Assembly (NCBI GenBank): GCA_009767595.1
Contig: VSDK01028655.1
Span: 208,434 to 272,433, forward strand
Reading direction: 5' to 3'
Source: Symbiodinium kawagutii
Lineage: Eukaryota; Sar; Dinophyceae; Suessiales; Symbiodiniaceae
DNA length: 64,000 bases
Numbering within the stretch: the stretch's first letter is position 1; each line of letters opens with the position of its first letter. Under the pieces are notes generated by a model. The model saw only the letters and a program-made list of their open reading frames with translations, did not search any database and had not been told where the DNA came from. A program made the translations under genes and the position numbers. Below are positions 20,174 through 30,514 of this stretch, piece by piece.

Positions 20174-20307
20174 GCCCGGACATTGAAACTGTAGCAGTTG
20201 GCCAGGAAAACTTGAAGCGAATGCTGCAGTTAAAGAAAGAGCGCGATGATTGGCTTAAGGAGCAGCAGAAGAAGGCCTTGGCTAGCGCATTTTCTGCAGG
20301 AGAGTGA
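20174..20307 (+). CDS. Coiled-coil gene exon
   Basis: After a tggtttcag acceptor the frame reads PDIETVAVGQENLKRMLQLK, then KERDDWLKEQQKKALASAFS, and closes at GAG TGA. With the preceding exon it makes a continuous charged helix. The 120-bp GC-AG intron between them is short for this window. Confidence 0.55.
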
Positions 20308-20456
20308 ATATGTTGTCAAGCTAGAAGTAATCACGGGAGGAACAACTCATTCAATACCCATGTTGTGGCTTGCAATGGCTTGCGACATCTCGCAGTTGCA
20401 TTCTTGTCAAGTTTTTTCCAAGTTCACTTCACATAAAAGCCCTTTGATTTTTGCAG

Positions 20457-20520
20457 CATGAAACTCTGCTGGAAAAAGACTGGTGCAGGCCGACAAAAAG
20501 AGAGAGCAGACGAGAGAGGC
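20457..20520 (+). CDS. Coiled-coil gene exon, probable
   Basis: After ttttgcag it reads HETLLEKDWCRPTKRESRRE. An alternative acceptor at 20488 gives ADKKREQTRE. Either extends the basic helix. Confidence 0.4.
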
Positions 20521-20647
20521 AGGTGGCGGCGGCGGTTTTCTTTGCCGGCGGACAGGTTGTGGATCCATAGTTCGAGTACTTCATCCACCTGTGAGACCAC
20601 GGCAATAAAAAGCTGGCGGTTTCCCACCCAAAGTCTCCCACCCATAG

Positions 20648-20833
20648 GATACCAGTTTGGTAGCACGGCCCCCTCCAGGGGTCCCTTATGGCGAAGCCTT
20701 CCAGCCGTGGGTGACCGAACCAGCGGCTCAGGTGGTGGAACGAAACGACCGGCAGCTGCAAGCGCGGTGCGAAGAGCTCCGGCAACAGCTGAAAGAGGCG
20801 GTGCAACGGTGGCTGCGATGGATCCACGACTGA
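20648..20833 (+). CDS. Coiled-coil gene, candidate terminal exon
   Basis: 61 codons: PPPGVPYGEAFQPWVTEPAA, then QVVERNDRQLQARCEELRQQ and LKEAVQRWLRWIHD, then TGA. Heptad-like, strongly GC3-biased. Long minus ORFs across it (20424-20965) are alanine/proline-rich shadows. A family-C element starts right after it. Confidence 0.55.
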   Translation, partial: DTSLVARPPPGVPYGEAFQPWVTEPAAQVVERNDRQLQARCEELRQQLKEAVQRWLRWIHD

Positions 20834-20841
20834 AGGAAGTG

Positions 20842-20953
20842 GCCATGGGTCAATATTAACCAGCAACAATGGGGGATAATAGCCATTAATAATAGGGAAA
20901 ACAATGGCTAATGATAGGGGAGCCAGGGGTACAGGGTTTTGACCCACTGCCAA
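20842..20953. mobile_element. Family-C TIR element
   Basis: The left ccatgggtcaatattaacca and the right ggttttgacccactgcc are imperfect inverted tips. Internal gggggataatagccattaa and gataggggagccaggggta match the other family-C copies. Confidence 0.55.
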
Positions 20954-21149
20954 GTGTTGAGCCAATAGGTTGGTGACTGTATAGGAATTCGTAGGGGATA
21001 AACCCCTTGAAAAAATGAGGATTGTGAGGGGATTGTAATGGATTATGATTTATAACTTGAACTAACTGGAATGGATTATAAGTTATAAGGGGGTTAGTGC
21101 ATGATTGACAAGGAAAAATAACCAACAAAAATGATTGAGCAACTACTAT

Positions 21150-21255
21150 ATGTTGGTTTATTAAAAGGGGGAACGGCCAAAAATGGATGGCTTACTACTG
21201 CAAATGGTTTGAGAAAGGGTGATTTCGGGGTACCCCTATTTTGAGAAACAACCAA
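21150..21255. mobile_element. Family-B TIR element
   Basis: The right tip ggtacccctattttgagaaa is intact; the left tip (ttaaaagggggaacggcc) is degraded. The core tggcttactactgcaaatgg fits the family. Confidence 0.55.
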
Positions 21256-21295
21256 TAAGCAAGCAGCACAGACTCAACCAATCCTGGTTTAATCG

Positions 21296-21459
21296 ATGGT
21301 TGAAATACAGCGCAGCGTCATAGCCGTGCACAAAGAAGGAGGGCTGAGCAACAGGAAGAACTGGTATGCAACTTACGAAGAGTTTTATCGGGAGATATCA
21401 CCAGCCAGCAAAACAATGATGGTGTTTAGTCATTTCATGAAGTCTGAATGGAATTCACA
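21296..21459 (+). CDS. Candidate exon with canonical donor
   Basis: It reads VEIQRSVIAVHKEGGLSNRK, then NWYATYEEFYREISPASKTM and MVFSHFMKSEWNS, and ends at CA|GTGAGT (21460), a textbook donor. An ATG at 21296 is present, but the exon may begin later at an AG. Confidence 0.5.
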
Positions 21460-21540
21460 GTGAGTATACAAGACTTATGATGGGTGGCAAATGTCAAATC
21501 TTGGGATTCTTCACCGATGGGATTGCTTATTGTCCATGCA

Positions 21541-21619
21541 GCCGCTCCATAGACCAGCCGTTGGCAGTGCCACTGCGCAGACAGAGCCGCAGCCGGCTGA
21601 CGGGGTCCCACATGGCTAG
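21541..21619 (+). CDS. Candidate short exon
   Basis: From tccatgcag to ctag|gtgaac: RSIDQPLAVPLRRQSRSRLT then GSHMA. It is basic and possibly disordered. Confidence 0.35.
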
Positions 21620-22033
21620 GTGAACAACAGCGGCTGGGTGTTTTTCGTTCATTTGCAGGATGTGAATGAAAATAGACTTTTGGGTACAGGATAGTCATAC
21701 TAACCCAACCCTATGTTGAATTTTCAGGGGCGAAGCATTGATGAACGGATCGATACGCATCAAATGATTGGCTCCTTGGCATTGATCATGGCCATGGCCG
21801 ACAAAAAGCCATACAACTTGACATCCCAAAAACCACTGCGTTCAAATCAAGTTGCATCGCTTCCCCATCATTTCAGGGGTTGGTGGCAGCTGTAACTTGG
21901 ATGATCATCTTCCAAGGCTAGTAACTGGTGAACGTAACCATATGTTACCAAGCATGGATACTAACCATGGTTCCTGACCATGCTTAGTACCCATAGGAAC
22001 CCACCTATCACTGATATCCCCCAAAAAGGGTAG

Positions 22034-22261
22034 TTCCAATCTTCACGGGTTTGGCCCACGTCCAAGCACCGGGCCTGCCGTGAGACCGACCTACCGGTGG
22101 AGGCCGATGACCGCGTGGCCAAGTGCATCGCGGACATCCGGCAGGCGCACGACGACCAGATCGAAGGCAACCAGGCGCGGCCCGGGACCATGGCGTGGGC
22201 CGTGGTAGATCGACATGGGGCCCTGGCCCCGGTTCAAGCAGCGGCCCGATTCGTGGGTTAG
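22034..22261 (+). CDS. Candidate exon, very strong codon bias
   Basis: 75 codons, almost every third base G or C. It reads KHRACRETDLPVEADDRVAK, then CIADIRQAHDDQIEGNQARP and GTMAWAVVDRHGALAPVQAA. The coding case is strong. The protein is unrecognised. Minus ORFs at 21961-22268 are shadows. Confidence 0.6.
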   Translation, partial: FQSSRVWPTSKHRACRETDLPVEADDRVAKCIADIRQAHDDQIEGNQARPGTMAWAVVDRHGALAPVQAAARFVG

Positions 22262-22444
22262 GGATCACGTTTGGGTAGCAGTTGTGGTGGGATATGGTAT
22301 CTACTATAGGTAAATTTGTCCGAATGAAAGCATGTTGTAACTTGGGGGCCTTTCGTTGTAGATCTATGGAAGGTGCAACTGGAAGGTTTCCATGCCTAAG
22401 ATTGAGCAGCTAGGGCATCTCAACTCGTGTGAAAAGGTTCATGA

Positions 22445-22561
22445 TTTTTGGGGTTGGTGAGAGCATCTTCGGAGATGCTGTCACTGGTAGCGATGGAGCG
22501 GCACCACATTTGGTACTTCGGCATCAATTTGCAGCAGGGTTGTCGGCAACAGATCAGCTAG
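22445..22561 (+). CDS. Candidate exon, frame uncertain
   Basis: The best frame reads SSEMLSLVAMERHHIWYFGI then NLQQGCRQQIS. An overlapping 80-aa frame (22429-22671) is also open. Confidence 0.35.
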   Translation, partial: FLGLVRASSEMLSLVAMERHHIWYFGINLQQGCRQQIS

Positions 22562-23106
22562 ATCCATGGCCAGTGCTTAGGGTGCGGGGAAGTTTCTTTG
22601 AGAAGCTCATAATACGGGTGAGCGGTGACCTGACCAATGGGTCCACTTTTGAATGTGTGGGAATTGGTTGATTCCTCAATGATCCCATCTCCTTGTCGGA
22701 AGGTGAGAGGGATAGAAGCTCGGAAGCAAAAGGCGGGGCGAGCACCAGCAGGTCCAGCAGCCACAGGAGCAGCTACTGCATGGTTGAATCAATTGACATT
22801 TCCGGAAAATATATGAAAATATGGTTTATCTCCAAGGCGTAACCAGGTATAGGACAATCCCCAAGCCCTTGACCACAGCAGCAATGGCAACCGAGTGAGT
22901 GGGTTGAACAGTTTCGGTTGGCCAACTGGTTTTTTTTTACCCAGTTGGCAGGGCATAGCAGGACACTAGCTAGGACCTACAGCGTTTTGAACCTAAGCTT
23001 GGTGTAGGGGGCTATAGAGGATGTCATAGCACTTGAAGGCTGATCTATAGGAACTATCAACCATCAACCCTCAACTTGAGATTTGATGGAAAGATGGGGG
23101 ATATCA

Positions 23107-23235
23107 CAAGGTGGCCTCCGGCAGCTATAAGTAAGTTGGTAAATCAGCCAATGAACTATAGTGATCTGTACCGTATTTGGGAGTTACCCTAGCTATAAAC
23201 CAACAACTATAGCTGGTGAAATAGGGCCCACCTTG
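23107..23235. mobile_element. Family-D TIR element
   Basis: The left caaggtggcctcc and the right agggcccaccttgg are inverted tips. Interior aactatag/ctatagctgg motifs match other copies. Read on the minus strand, its right tip supplies CCAAG|GTGGGCCC, which would end the minus exon at 23236. Confidence 0.6.
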
Positions 23236-23831
23236 GAACAAGCATCAACAAATACGGGCCCCACCTGGACACACGACATCTCCAACGCTTGTTGACCTCC
23301 TGACACCCTGAAGGCGAACTTCGAGCAAATGTTGGTACAGAAACGTGAGGAGCCGATGGCATGCCCCAAGTGAGCCTTTGGCGTGTCCCATGTTTGGCTG
23401 AGAAGCCTATGGCTGGGGCCCAGATAGATGGAACCGGATGAAGAACTGATGGACCTGTGAATGTACAGATCCATTCCATTTATAGCTGGGAATGTTGGGG
23501 CAAATGTATCCGAAGCCACCAAGGAGGATGACATTTGGCAGCCACACGGTTCACTTGCGTTGGGAAAGGCCATGGAACCTGGGAGTTTCTTGCACCGCCC
23601 GTGCAGGACATGCATGACGCCATCGAGGAGAAGCATGCCCGAAAAAGAGAACTGCCAGACACTCAAGGGTCGTGTTTCTTTCGCCCTTGCGAGCATCATG
23701 GCTATCCCCTGGTACAGTAAACCATCTCCCTGGTTGCATGGAAAATCCACCATAGAAATAGATCGTTTGACTGTTGAACATGATGATTTCTGGCTTGCAG
23801 GGGAGCGTTTAGCAGAGATAAGCATCATCAA
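23236..23831 (-). CDS. Candidate minus-strand exon, about 200 codons
   Basis: The second longest ORF in the window. It includes GMLLLDGVMHVLHGRCKKLP, TFAPTFPAINGMDLYIHRSI and HAIGSSRFCTNICSKFAFRV. It ends at a family-D tip that offers a GT donor. Against it: the plus strand also shows protein-like text in one segment (VQDMHDAIEEKHARKRELPD at 23600-23660). Strand call therefore moderate. Confidence 0.45.
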
Positions 23832-24191
23832 CCATCATGAGTCAACTAAAGATCATTTATGGATGTTTATAGGACGTTGTCACCCTCCATCATCAACCAC
23901 CAACCCATCATCATGTCCCCATGGCTGAGTAGCACAGTGACGGTGCCTCAAGCCTTGGTTTAATGGTTGTTGCTCCAACATGTTTTTCTGCCTGGGACTT
24001 TGGTCCTGGCCGACCAGTTCTTCGGAGGTCGCTACTTCAAGGATTAAGGAACTTGGACTGGAGATTCTCCATAGATTCTGGATGGCTTATACCCACTAAC
24101 TTAGGTTTTTAGTGTTTTTTCCATTAGGCTTGACCATATAACCACTAAAAATATATATGTTTAGCAAGGGATCTAGTTCAGCCACCAAGGA

Positions 24192-24360
24192 TTGATGCCC
24201 CTGAAAGCCTCACCACAGCAACCAACTACTGAACCCGATCACAGCGCTCCCGATGCTCCAAGGCTGGCTGATCTCCTTTCTCAGAGGCTCCCGCCGTCAG
24301 GATGCTGCGGGGCCGTGCCAAGCTGCTTCCAGGGTGGAGCTTCCATGATACCACCGGCTG
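24192..24360 (+). CDS. Candidate exon
   Basis: It reads LKASPQQPTTEPDHSAPDAP, then RLADLLSQRLPPSGCCGAVP. Proline-rich then helical. GC3-biased. Confidence 0.4.
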
Positions 24361-24387
24361 TGTCCATAGTGAGTTTGGTTTACCCCA

Positions 24388-24705
24388 GTGTTTCGTTGCC
24401 CAAAAATGGTGCCTTTTGTTGGAACATGGCACTATGGCACTATCTGTTGGAAAGGGGTTGCTGGTACCTTTGATTTGGATACACTGGAGGGAGCCAAAGG
24501 AAATAGAGACGGACCCATCTCGGGGGAGCTTCAGTGGCTGGGAACTGGGAGATGTGGTCAACCCTTGGCTTCGGTGGGATCCTTCGTCGATGTCAAATTG
24601 CTGGGTGGGTTCAATTTCCAACATTTTTTCATGTTCAACATCTGGGGAGTTGGCAAACATTTGGGTCAATGGTGCACCGGTGAATTGGTGGTGAGTTGGT
24701 AACAA
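24388..24705. CDS. Region open in three long frames, coding strand unresolved
   Basis: Two plus frames (104 and 130 aa) and one minus frame (159 aa, 24226-24705) overlap without stops. Plus: TFDLDTLEGAKGNRDGPISG; minus: PDVEHEKMLEIEPTQQFDID. At least one is probably real. Confidence 0.3.
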
Positions 24706-24965
24706 TGCCCATATTTTGGGGGGCTATTCAGAAATTCATGGTTGATTACTGCGCGATAAATTGGTGGTCGATGATATTTACTTGGTGTTCATTTATAACC
24801 ATAGTGAATTGGTATTACTATATGATATTTGGCATTTATTGGTTAACCTTAGCTAATTTTCAATGATATATTAATGTTGATTTTATAGTTAATTGGTGGT
24901 GATTATGGTCCATTCATGGTCCATGGTTGCTAACCACGGAGCCAAGCACCGACCTGTTTGGCCAG

Positions 24966-25115
24966 CGCGGCTCCCTGACTGTGCGGCTCGCTTCAGGGTC
25001 TCCAACAAAGAGAAGCTTCAGCAAGAGCAGTTTGAGCGCCAACAGAGGGCCGCTTGGAAGCTGGAAACGCTGCACTGGGCGGCTGTGGTGGAGTCCACTC
25101 GGAAACGCAGCCAGT
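24966..25115 (+). CDS. Candidate coiled-coil exon
   Basis: It reads FRVSNKEKLQQEQFERQQRA, then AWKLETLHWAAVVESTRKRS. Charged helix, GC3-rich. It ends before a GT-rich run (tgtgtgtgtgcgtgtg) that may contain the donor. Confidence 0.5.
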
Positions 25116-25139
25116 TGTGTGTGTGTGCGTGTGGGAATC

Positions 25140-25720
25140 ATTGTCAGTTAATCATGATGGTGCTAACGTGATACTTATTTATTAACCGTTGTTAACCATC
25201 AGTAATCATCAGTAACCTTTTATTCTCAACCATAGGTATCTATTAACCATGCATTTATTAGCCATTCTTAACCATTCTTAAGCATTCTTTCTTAATTAAC
25301 CATCAGTGACCATCAGTTACCACACTCCAAAACTGTGTGATGTGCTTGATGGCCAACAGTTTGGTCGTTCAGTTGTGGCGAGGTGGCAGAATACCTGGCC
25401 AATCACCAGGCCGGAACCTGCTGGTAGTGATGGTAACCGATCCTTAAGAGGATGATCATAGGAATAGTGATGCCTGAGTGGTGGTTCATCAAGGGTCCTG
25501 AGGTTTAATGTCTCAGCTTAGAAGTCATACTCAATGATTACTTGTCATCATTACTTGTATAAGTCACCAATCATCTCTGGTCTTATAAGGGTAATCATGT
25601 TTAATGACGCTTGAAAGTGGATAACTATGAGGCTGAAAATAGATATGACATGGTATAAGCATACTAGTTGGTGGCTTGAACCTGTTGTTGGGAAATCCTG
25701 GCCATCCCCTGCTTAAGGAG
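25140..25720. other. Exon-free repeat-text stretch
   Basis: AACCATCAGTAATCATC-type text. Nothing else seen. Confidence 0.35.
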
Positions 25721-25724
25721 TTGA

Positions 25725-25898
25725 CCTGTGGACAAGCTGTCGCTGAAGACTCCCATTGCTAGATGTACTACCGGATATATGGCACCTTTGCAGCCGCTGC
25801 AGCTCCCTATGCTTGTCTCAAGCTGGTTGGCTGGCACTGATACACCTGAGAGTCACCACGTGATTGGAATAGGGTTTGCCTCATGCAGTGGGCTATGA
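25725..25898 (+). CDS. Candidate exon, 57 codons
   Basis: It reads VDKLSLKTPIARCTTGYMAP, then LQPLQLPMLVSSWLAGTDTP. No family recognised. Confidence 0.35.
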   Translation, partial: PVDKLSLKTPIARCTTGYMAPLQPLQLPMLVSSWLAGTDTPESHHVIGIGFASCSGL

Positions 25899-25980
25899 CG
25901 TCTCGGTTTCCCCATACCTTTTGCTGAGGTGTAACATGGGCCCCTGGAGGGGTCAACATGTGGGGCCGAGTTTCCGCTAG

Positions 25981-26109
25981 GCGGACATCGAAGAGAAATA
26001 CGACCTATCCAAGCTGAAACACAAGAAGGTGCCAAGTTTGTGCCAAGTTCATCGGTGGCTCCACCGTGATGCGGTGGAGCAACGGTCGATCTGTGGGCTG
26101 CTCCAGTGA
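25981..26109 (+). CDS. Candidate exon, 42 codons
   Basis: Right after a cgctag acceptor: ADIEEKYDLSKLKHKKVPSL, then CQVHRWLHRDAVEQRSICGL. Good codon bias. The AG|G acceptor context is typical of dinoflagellates. Confidence 0.5.
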   Translation, partial: ADIEEKYDLSKLKHKKVPSLCQVHRWLHRDAVEQRSICGLLQ

Positions 26110-26278
26110 TACTACGGGTCGATATTTTGGTTAATGATCAATCATCATCATTGATCAATCTTGGATCCATCACCCATGTTTTCCTTAGCTTGGAGATGAA
26201 TGTTGTTACCACCATGGACTCTAACGGAATCTAACGGATGGGTACTGGGAAACTGGTTCTGTTGTTGTTGGTTTCCAG

Positions 26279-26387
26279 GAGATGCCCTGGCACCCCTGGC
26301 GCTCACGGCCTCCCAACTGGTCCCCTGCCTCCACAGCACCACGGCACTGGCGCTTCAGCGCGACCTGACGTCAGGCCCAGGACACTC
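26279..26387 (+). CDS. Candidate exon with acceptor and donor
   Basis: It lies between ggtttccag and CTC|GTGAGG. It reads DALAPLALTASQLVPCLHST then TALALQRDLTSGPG. All third positions are nearly G/C. A following in-frame helix (EEKSLAKTQSFKVSTQ at 26393-26443, other frame) may belong to an alternative exon. Confidence 0.4.
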
Positions 26388-26763
26388 GTGAGGAGAAGAG
26401 CCTGGCAAAGACCCAGTCCTTCAAGGTCTCCACACAGTGATTTGGGTGAGAAACTGGCATTTGATTTGAGATGATTTGACTCTAAAGCCATCTAAAGCAA
26501 TGATTTGAGATGATTTCAGTGCTTTGGATGCTCCGAGTTTCGAGCATTTTCGAGCAGCTAAACTCAGCATTTGGCACAACTATCTCCAAATTCTGAGAGC
26601 ACGTGATCATTAAAATATGCGTACCATGCTGCCGGATAGACCCGTATAAACCCAATAAGTGTGATTTATCATTAGGTGTCCCGCATCATCACCAACCCAC
26701 CATATCCAGCCAGATGTTTCTTACCATATTTGACCCTCACAGGGCCTTCCTCCCTCGACTTGC

Positions 26764-27021
26764 CAGACCTTGAATGAGAAGAAGCGAAAAGCCTTTGTTC
26801 AGAGGCACGCCAGCAGTTTGCCATTGGCTGTTCGCACAGCTAGGAAGACATGTCAATGTGAAGTACCCCTTATGGCGAGACTACCATTTCTTGGTGTTGG
26901 CTTGTTCAAGGTACAGTACAAGGTAATTTTGAACCAAGCAGACATGGCATGGCGAGCTGAGTCAAGCCGCTACACAGAACCAAAAATGGGTAGAGGTTCA
27001 AACACCAACAGTGTGTTTTGA
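26764..27021 (+). CDS. Candidate exon, 84 codons
   Basis: It reads TLNEKKRKAFVQRHASSLPL, then AVRTARKTCQCEVPLMARLP. The later part (FKVQYKVILNQADMAW) may be intron read-through. Acceptor gccag at 26759-26763. Confidence 0.45.
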   Translation, partial: QTLNEKKRKAFVQRHASSLPLAVRTARKTCQCEVPLMARLPFLGVGLFKVQYKVILNQADMAWRAESSRYTEPKMGRGSNTNSVF

Positions 27022-27281
27022 TGCGTGTTGTTCATGTTTGAGATGTGAACAGCAAAGGGTATGTGCTCTCATGTGCAGTTGCGGAGCTAAGTTATAACTA
27101 TGTAGCAATCATGATTAATTATGCCACGTTATACCACCTATCAGGTAGCTGAATTAGGCCCTAAGCCCTGTAGCCCTGTAAATCCCATGTCATGTACCCT
27201 TTATCAGGCAGCTGAACTAAGCCCCGTAAGCACGGCTTCATGTCACCAGTTCCGGGGCACGCCACCACGGCATGTGGCACC

Positions 27282-27416
27282 AGGTATGAGAATTTGGTCC
27301 GTGACCGCGAACGCGAACACGAAGAGTTCCGACGAAATTGGGAGTCGAGGCGTGTCAAGCAGCACGGCCCAAGCCCCAGGGGGGTGTACAGGTTGTGCCC
27401 CCCCCCCGTTAATTGA
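27282..27416 (+). CDS. Candidate exon, charged helix
   Basis: It reads RYENLVRDREREHEEFRRNW, then ESRRVKQHGPSPRGVYRLC. Followed by a run of nine C. Strongly coding in this frame. Confidence 0.5.
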   Translation, partial: RYENLVRDREREHEEFRRNWESRRVKQHGPSPRGVYRLCPPPVN

Positions 27417-27604
27417 TGATGAATTTTAATTAAGCGTAGGTTGTAGCCTTAGGGTTACCTAGGTAAATTTTCATTATGGTTAGGAATAGTTGATTGATTA
27501 ATAATGATGCGTCTGCGGACTACCAGGCTACCATGCAAATAGAAGATGTCACTATACTAGCTCGTTGCCAATCTAAACCAACTTCTAGCCAGCAGGGTAC
27601 AACT

Positions 27605-27745
27605 CTGTAAGGTACGAGGGGACCCCCATGGTTTGCGATTTGTGGGTGAAAATAATGAGGGTGAACAGCTGGGTAACTAGCAGGCTTAGATACAACTAGA
27701 CATGGCGAATCTGAAGGCAACTGATAACTAGGGAGGCCCACCTTC
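27605..27745. mobile_element. Degenerate family-D element
   Basis: The right tip agggaggcccaccttcaag is recognisable; the left tip (gtacgaggggaccccc) is weak. Internal taactagcaggcttagat and ctgataactagg resemble the family. Confidence 0.35.
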
Positions 27746-27820
27746 AAGCTGCCAAGGGGACTTCACCAATAAGTCTAAGGGGAAGCATCAACCATCCTAA
27801 ATCGATCATCAGCTGGTTCA

Positions 27821-28111
27821 TTGATACTTGGGGCACATGAGTCAAGGTGGCCGCCCTGTTTCTACCCACATGCAATGTATGTTGATCACTTCGAAAACGA
27901 GGAAGCCGTGGTCATGGGCGACCAAGTGTTGATCCTGGATTTCCGGCAGGACGTTGCAGAAGTCCGCTTCAGAAACGTCGGCCTGGCCTTGGTTTATTGC
28001 GGAACAGATGTGAACTGCCCATGCTGCTGGGATCCAATAGGTTGTCTGTCCATAGATTGGGTGTGCCCCCAGCCATCACATGTGCAGTTTAGCAGGGCAA
28101 GCGCCCCATAG
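27821..28111 (+). CDS. Candidate exon, 96 codons
   Basis: It reads FYPHAMYVDHFENEEAVVMG, then DQVLILDFRQDVAEVRFRNV and GLALVYCGTDVNCPCCWDPI. Alternating strand-like hydrophobics suggest a beta domain; the Cys cluster CPCC is notable. The end is probably near 28050, before read-through. Confidence 0.5.
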   Translation: MILGAHESRWPPCFYPHAMYVDHFENEEAVVMGDQVLILDFRQDVAEVRFRNVGLALVYCGTDVNCPCCWDPIGCLSIDWVCPQPSHVQFSRASAP

Positions 28112-28315
28112 CCTGGGGGTACATCATCTGCGGACCCAGCCATATGAGTTGAAACGATTGCATCATCAGCCAATAGCCCACTTCTGGTGGATAACGAAGC
28201 CTCACATTGATGGTTGTTGATCCAGAGATCGGTTGATTTTCAGAAAAAGCACGTGGTGTTGCGTATGATTCTATAGCTACAACTGTTGCAAAGTATTTGG
28301 CCTGTTCTGGCAAGA

Positions 28316-28620
28316 ACAGTTCTTGTATTCCGACACTTTCTTCTTGTTGACATATGTATACCAGTACAGTACCAGTGGGTAGATCTGTGCAACCAAATAA
28401 ATGTCGCTTTGGTTCTGCATAAGCAACGATATAGTCACCTGTTGATGTAGATTCCGACGTTGCTTATCATCAGTTGACTATACAATTGCTTATACCATTT
28501 GCTATACCGTTGATATCAACTGTTGGTGTAGATTTTGACATAAATATGGTATAGCCGGTATGCTTTGAAGTAAACCCCACCTTGCCCTGTTGGTGTAGAT
28601 TCTATAGCTACTACCTGCTA
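28316..28620. other. Repeat-text stretch with GTTGGTGTAGATT motif
   Basis: The phrase gttggtgtagatt(c/t) recurs at least three times between 28440 and 28605. No exon seen. Confidence 0.35.
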
Positions 28621-28664
28621 CTACCAACGTTGGGTTTGATGTTGATCCCCACGTTGGTCCTTCG

Positions 28665-29036
28665 TTGGTGCCCACGCGTTTGCCCCTCGTAGCCAGGCTC
28701 CGACCACGGGAGAGGCCAGAGCTCTTGCGCGCTCGGGAAGAGGCGGAACACTTCGTTGGGCCAACTCAGCGCGCTGCACCACTGCAGGGGCGGAGCACCG
28801 GGTGTTGCCATGGAGCCGTGCCGCTGTGCCCGGTGAGTTTCCAGAGGATTTCTCTCATGAAGATGTGGTCGAAACTTGGGACTCAAAAGCAATGTGTGGA
28901 ACAGTTCTTTGGCAAGTTATTTGCGGTTTCAGTCAAGGACTATGTGTTTATGAAGCAAAACAATCCGATAAATGAAGATAAATCCGTCTTCCATCTTTTG
29001 AAGAGGCCGAAGGAGGATATTCCAATAGATTGGTAA
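28665..29036 (+). CDS. Candidate exon, 123 codons
   Basis: It reads LPLVARLRPRERPELLRARE, then EAEHFVGPTQRAAPLQGRST and, after a Cys-rich link, QKQCVEQFFGKLFAVSVKDY, NPINEDKSVFHLLKRPKEDI. It is one of the longest plus frames in this section and stays protein-like throughout. Confidence 0.5.
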   Translation: MVPTRLPLVARLRPRERPELLRAREEAEHFVGPTQRAAPLQGRSTGCCHGAVPLCPVSFQRISLMKMWSKLGTQKQCVEQFFGKLFAVSVKDYVFMKQNNPINEDKSVFHLLKRPKEDIPIDW

Positions 29037-29083
29037 CAAAAAGAACAGTCACTTCCACAAGACAAAGCGGCTGGGTCTCCCAG

Positions 29084-29152
29084 GTCTCTCAGTTTGTCCC
29101 AGCTGAGGCCGCCCTGGCAGCAGAAAACCGGGAAAGGGTGCGACGGGCTTGA
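29084..29152 (+). CDS. Candidate short exon
   Basis: After gtctcccag: VSQFVPAEAALAAENRERVR then RA. Alanine-rich helix with GC3 bias. The 169-aa minus ORF over this region (29049-29558) is judged a shadow of this and the next exon. Confidence 0.45.
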   Translation, partial: VSQFVPAEAALAAENRERVRRA

Positions 29153-29363
29153 ACCTCAGAAGCTGCCAGAAATCTCCAAGTTGGGGGTAGCCCTTGTTTT
29201 GCAGGGCACTGCTTGGTGGGTTCGTGTGACATGGGATAGACCCCTTAGCTCCAAAGGAAAGATTTTCCAACTTCAACGGAGCTGAAAAGAAACGAATCAT
29301 AAGATCCGGAAGTAGCAGATGTAGAGCGACTTGGATCCTCCAGGGTGGACGACATCTCGGTAA

Positions 29364-29504
29364 CCCAGAACTCATCTGTGGCACACACCTGTACCCGTCT
29401 CTTGTATCCAAGCACCTGAGGCCCATGCGAATTCCGTTGACCAGCAGATCGAACATCTTCTGGCAGTTCGTCAACGAGCACAGGCGGAAACGGACGAGTG
29501 TTGA
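29364..29504 (+). CDS. Candidate exon, coiled-coil
   Basis: The frame ends EAHANSVDQQIEHLLAVRQR then AQAETDEC and TGA. The exon probably begins near 29421 (cacctgag acceptor). Good coiled-coil periodicity. Confidence 0.45.
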   Translation, partial: PRTHLWHTPVPVSCIQAPEAHANSVDQQIEHLLAVRQRAQAETDEC

Positions 29505-29837
29505 TCTGCCAAGTCCGACTTCTGGGCAGCGCCCGGGCATGATAGATGGTTGGCTCATTGGTGGGTTGACGAGTAATAGATAATGTTCAATGATGATGGA
29601 TCAGATGGTTGATTGGTTGGTTTGCAGATACTCCGTTAGAATAGTAGAGCATGTTCAATGATGGATCATGAAGGATAAATGGACGATGGATCAATGCTGT
29701 TCATCCGATCCTGATGCACTATTTGGTCATGGCTCCAAGCGCTTGAGTACCAGTAGGGTATCCATCACGTTTTTTGTATATCATTCTTGTAACATGGCCG
29801 TATCCTGACTGGTGACTCGGAGCTTGTGATGAGCTTC

Positions 29838-30041
29838 GCCAGGGGTATCCCGCCCTACCCTTTAAAACCCGGAGCGAGGCCAGGAGCCGCCCCAAGGAGT
29901 ACTGGAACCAAGGGATTTCACCCATCACTTCCCACACGCCAGGCCCTCGAGGATCGAAAAACCAAAGCGGATAAGTGGCCAGGCTGCACACATCTCGCCG
30001 CGCACATGATGGATCCAAGCATGGTTGGTAATCGGTGGTGA
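29838..30041 (+). CDS. Candidate exon
   Basis: It reads GARPGAAPRSTGTKGFHPSL, then PTRQALEDRKTKADKWPGCT. A second frame reads SEARSRPKEYWNQ. Very similar nucleotides (gagcgaggccaggagc) recur at 52582. Confidence 0.35.
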   Translation, partial: ARGIPPYPLKPGARPGAAPRSTGTKGFHPSLPTRQALEDRKTKADKWPGCTHLAAHMMDPSMVGNRW

Positions 30042-30369
30042 ACCGGCACGAACAAATGGTGTCAACTGGTGATGGGTCATTGGGGGCTAGTTATACATAG
30101 TGACGCTGAATGAAAGATCATGATGGCCAGTTGTGGTTGATTAGATGGTCCCTTGGTAGTGGCTAATACTAATGAATGGTCAAGTGGTGGTTGATATCAT
30201 TCGTGTCAATACTGACTGATTAAAGGTGGTTGTTTGGCGCGCCATGGTGCGCACCCCTAAGCTAGCTGATTTCCTGCTAACAAGAGCTTGATGATTTTGG
30301 GGGATGGTGACTGCTTGGGTACATGGAAAAATGGTGGAACTGCTATTGTTGTTGGTTGAATTCCCTGAA

Positions 30370-30432
30370 GGTTGTGGTTGTTCTTGTTGTTGCTGTTGCT
30401 GTTGCTGCTGCTTCTGCTGCAGTTTTTGTTGA
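30370..30432. repeat. GTTGTTGCTGCTGC repeat
   Basis: A run of TTG/CTG triplets. Minus-strand reading is poly-Q/N (30180-30617) and should not be called a gene on this basis. Confidence 0.8.
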
Positions 30433-30514
30433 TGTTGAGCATAAACACTTACAAGCCAGCAGGATGATGGTAGTTCCCACTGGACGAGTTCATCCAGCCG
30501 AGTGCACCAGCTGA

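Noticed and set aside
20424-20965. Minus ORFs of 140 and 178 aa
   Set aside because: The plus strand carries a clearer coiled-coil frame with strong third-base bias; the minus ORFs are its antisense.
29049-29558. 169-aa minus ORF
   Set aside because: Two plus exons with alanine-rich helices and AG acceptors occupy the same bases; the minus reading has no regular pattern.
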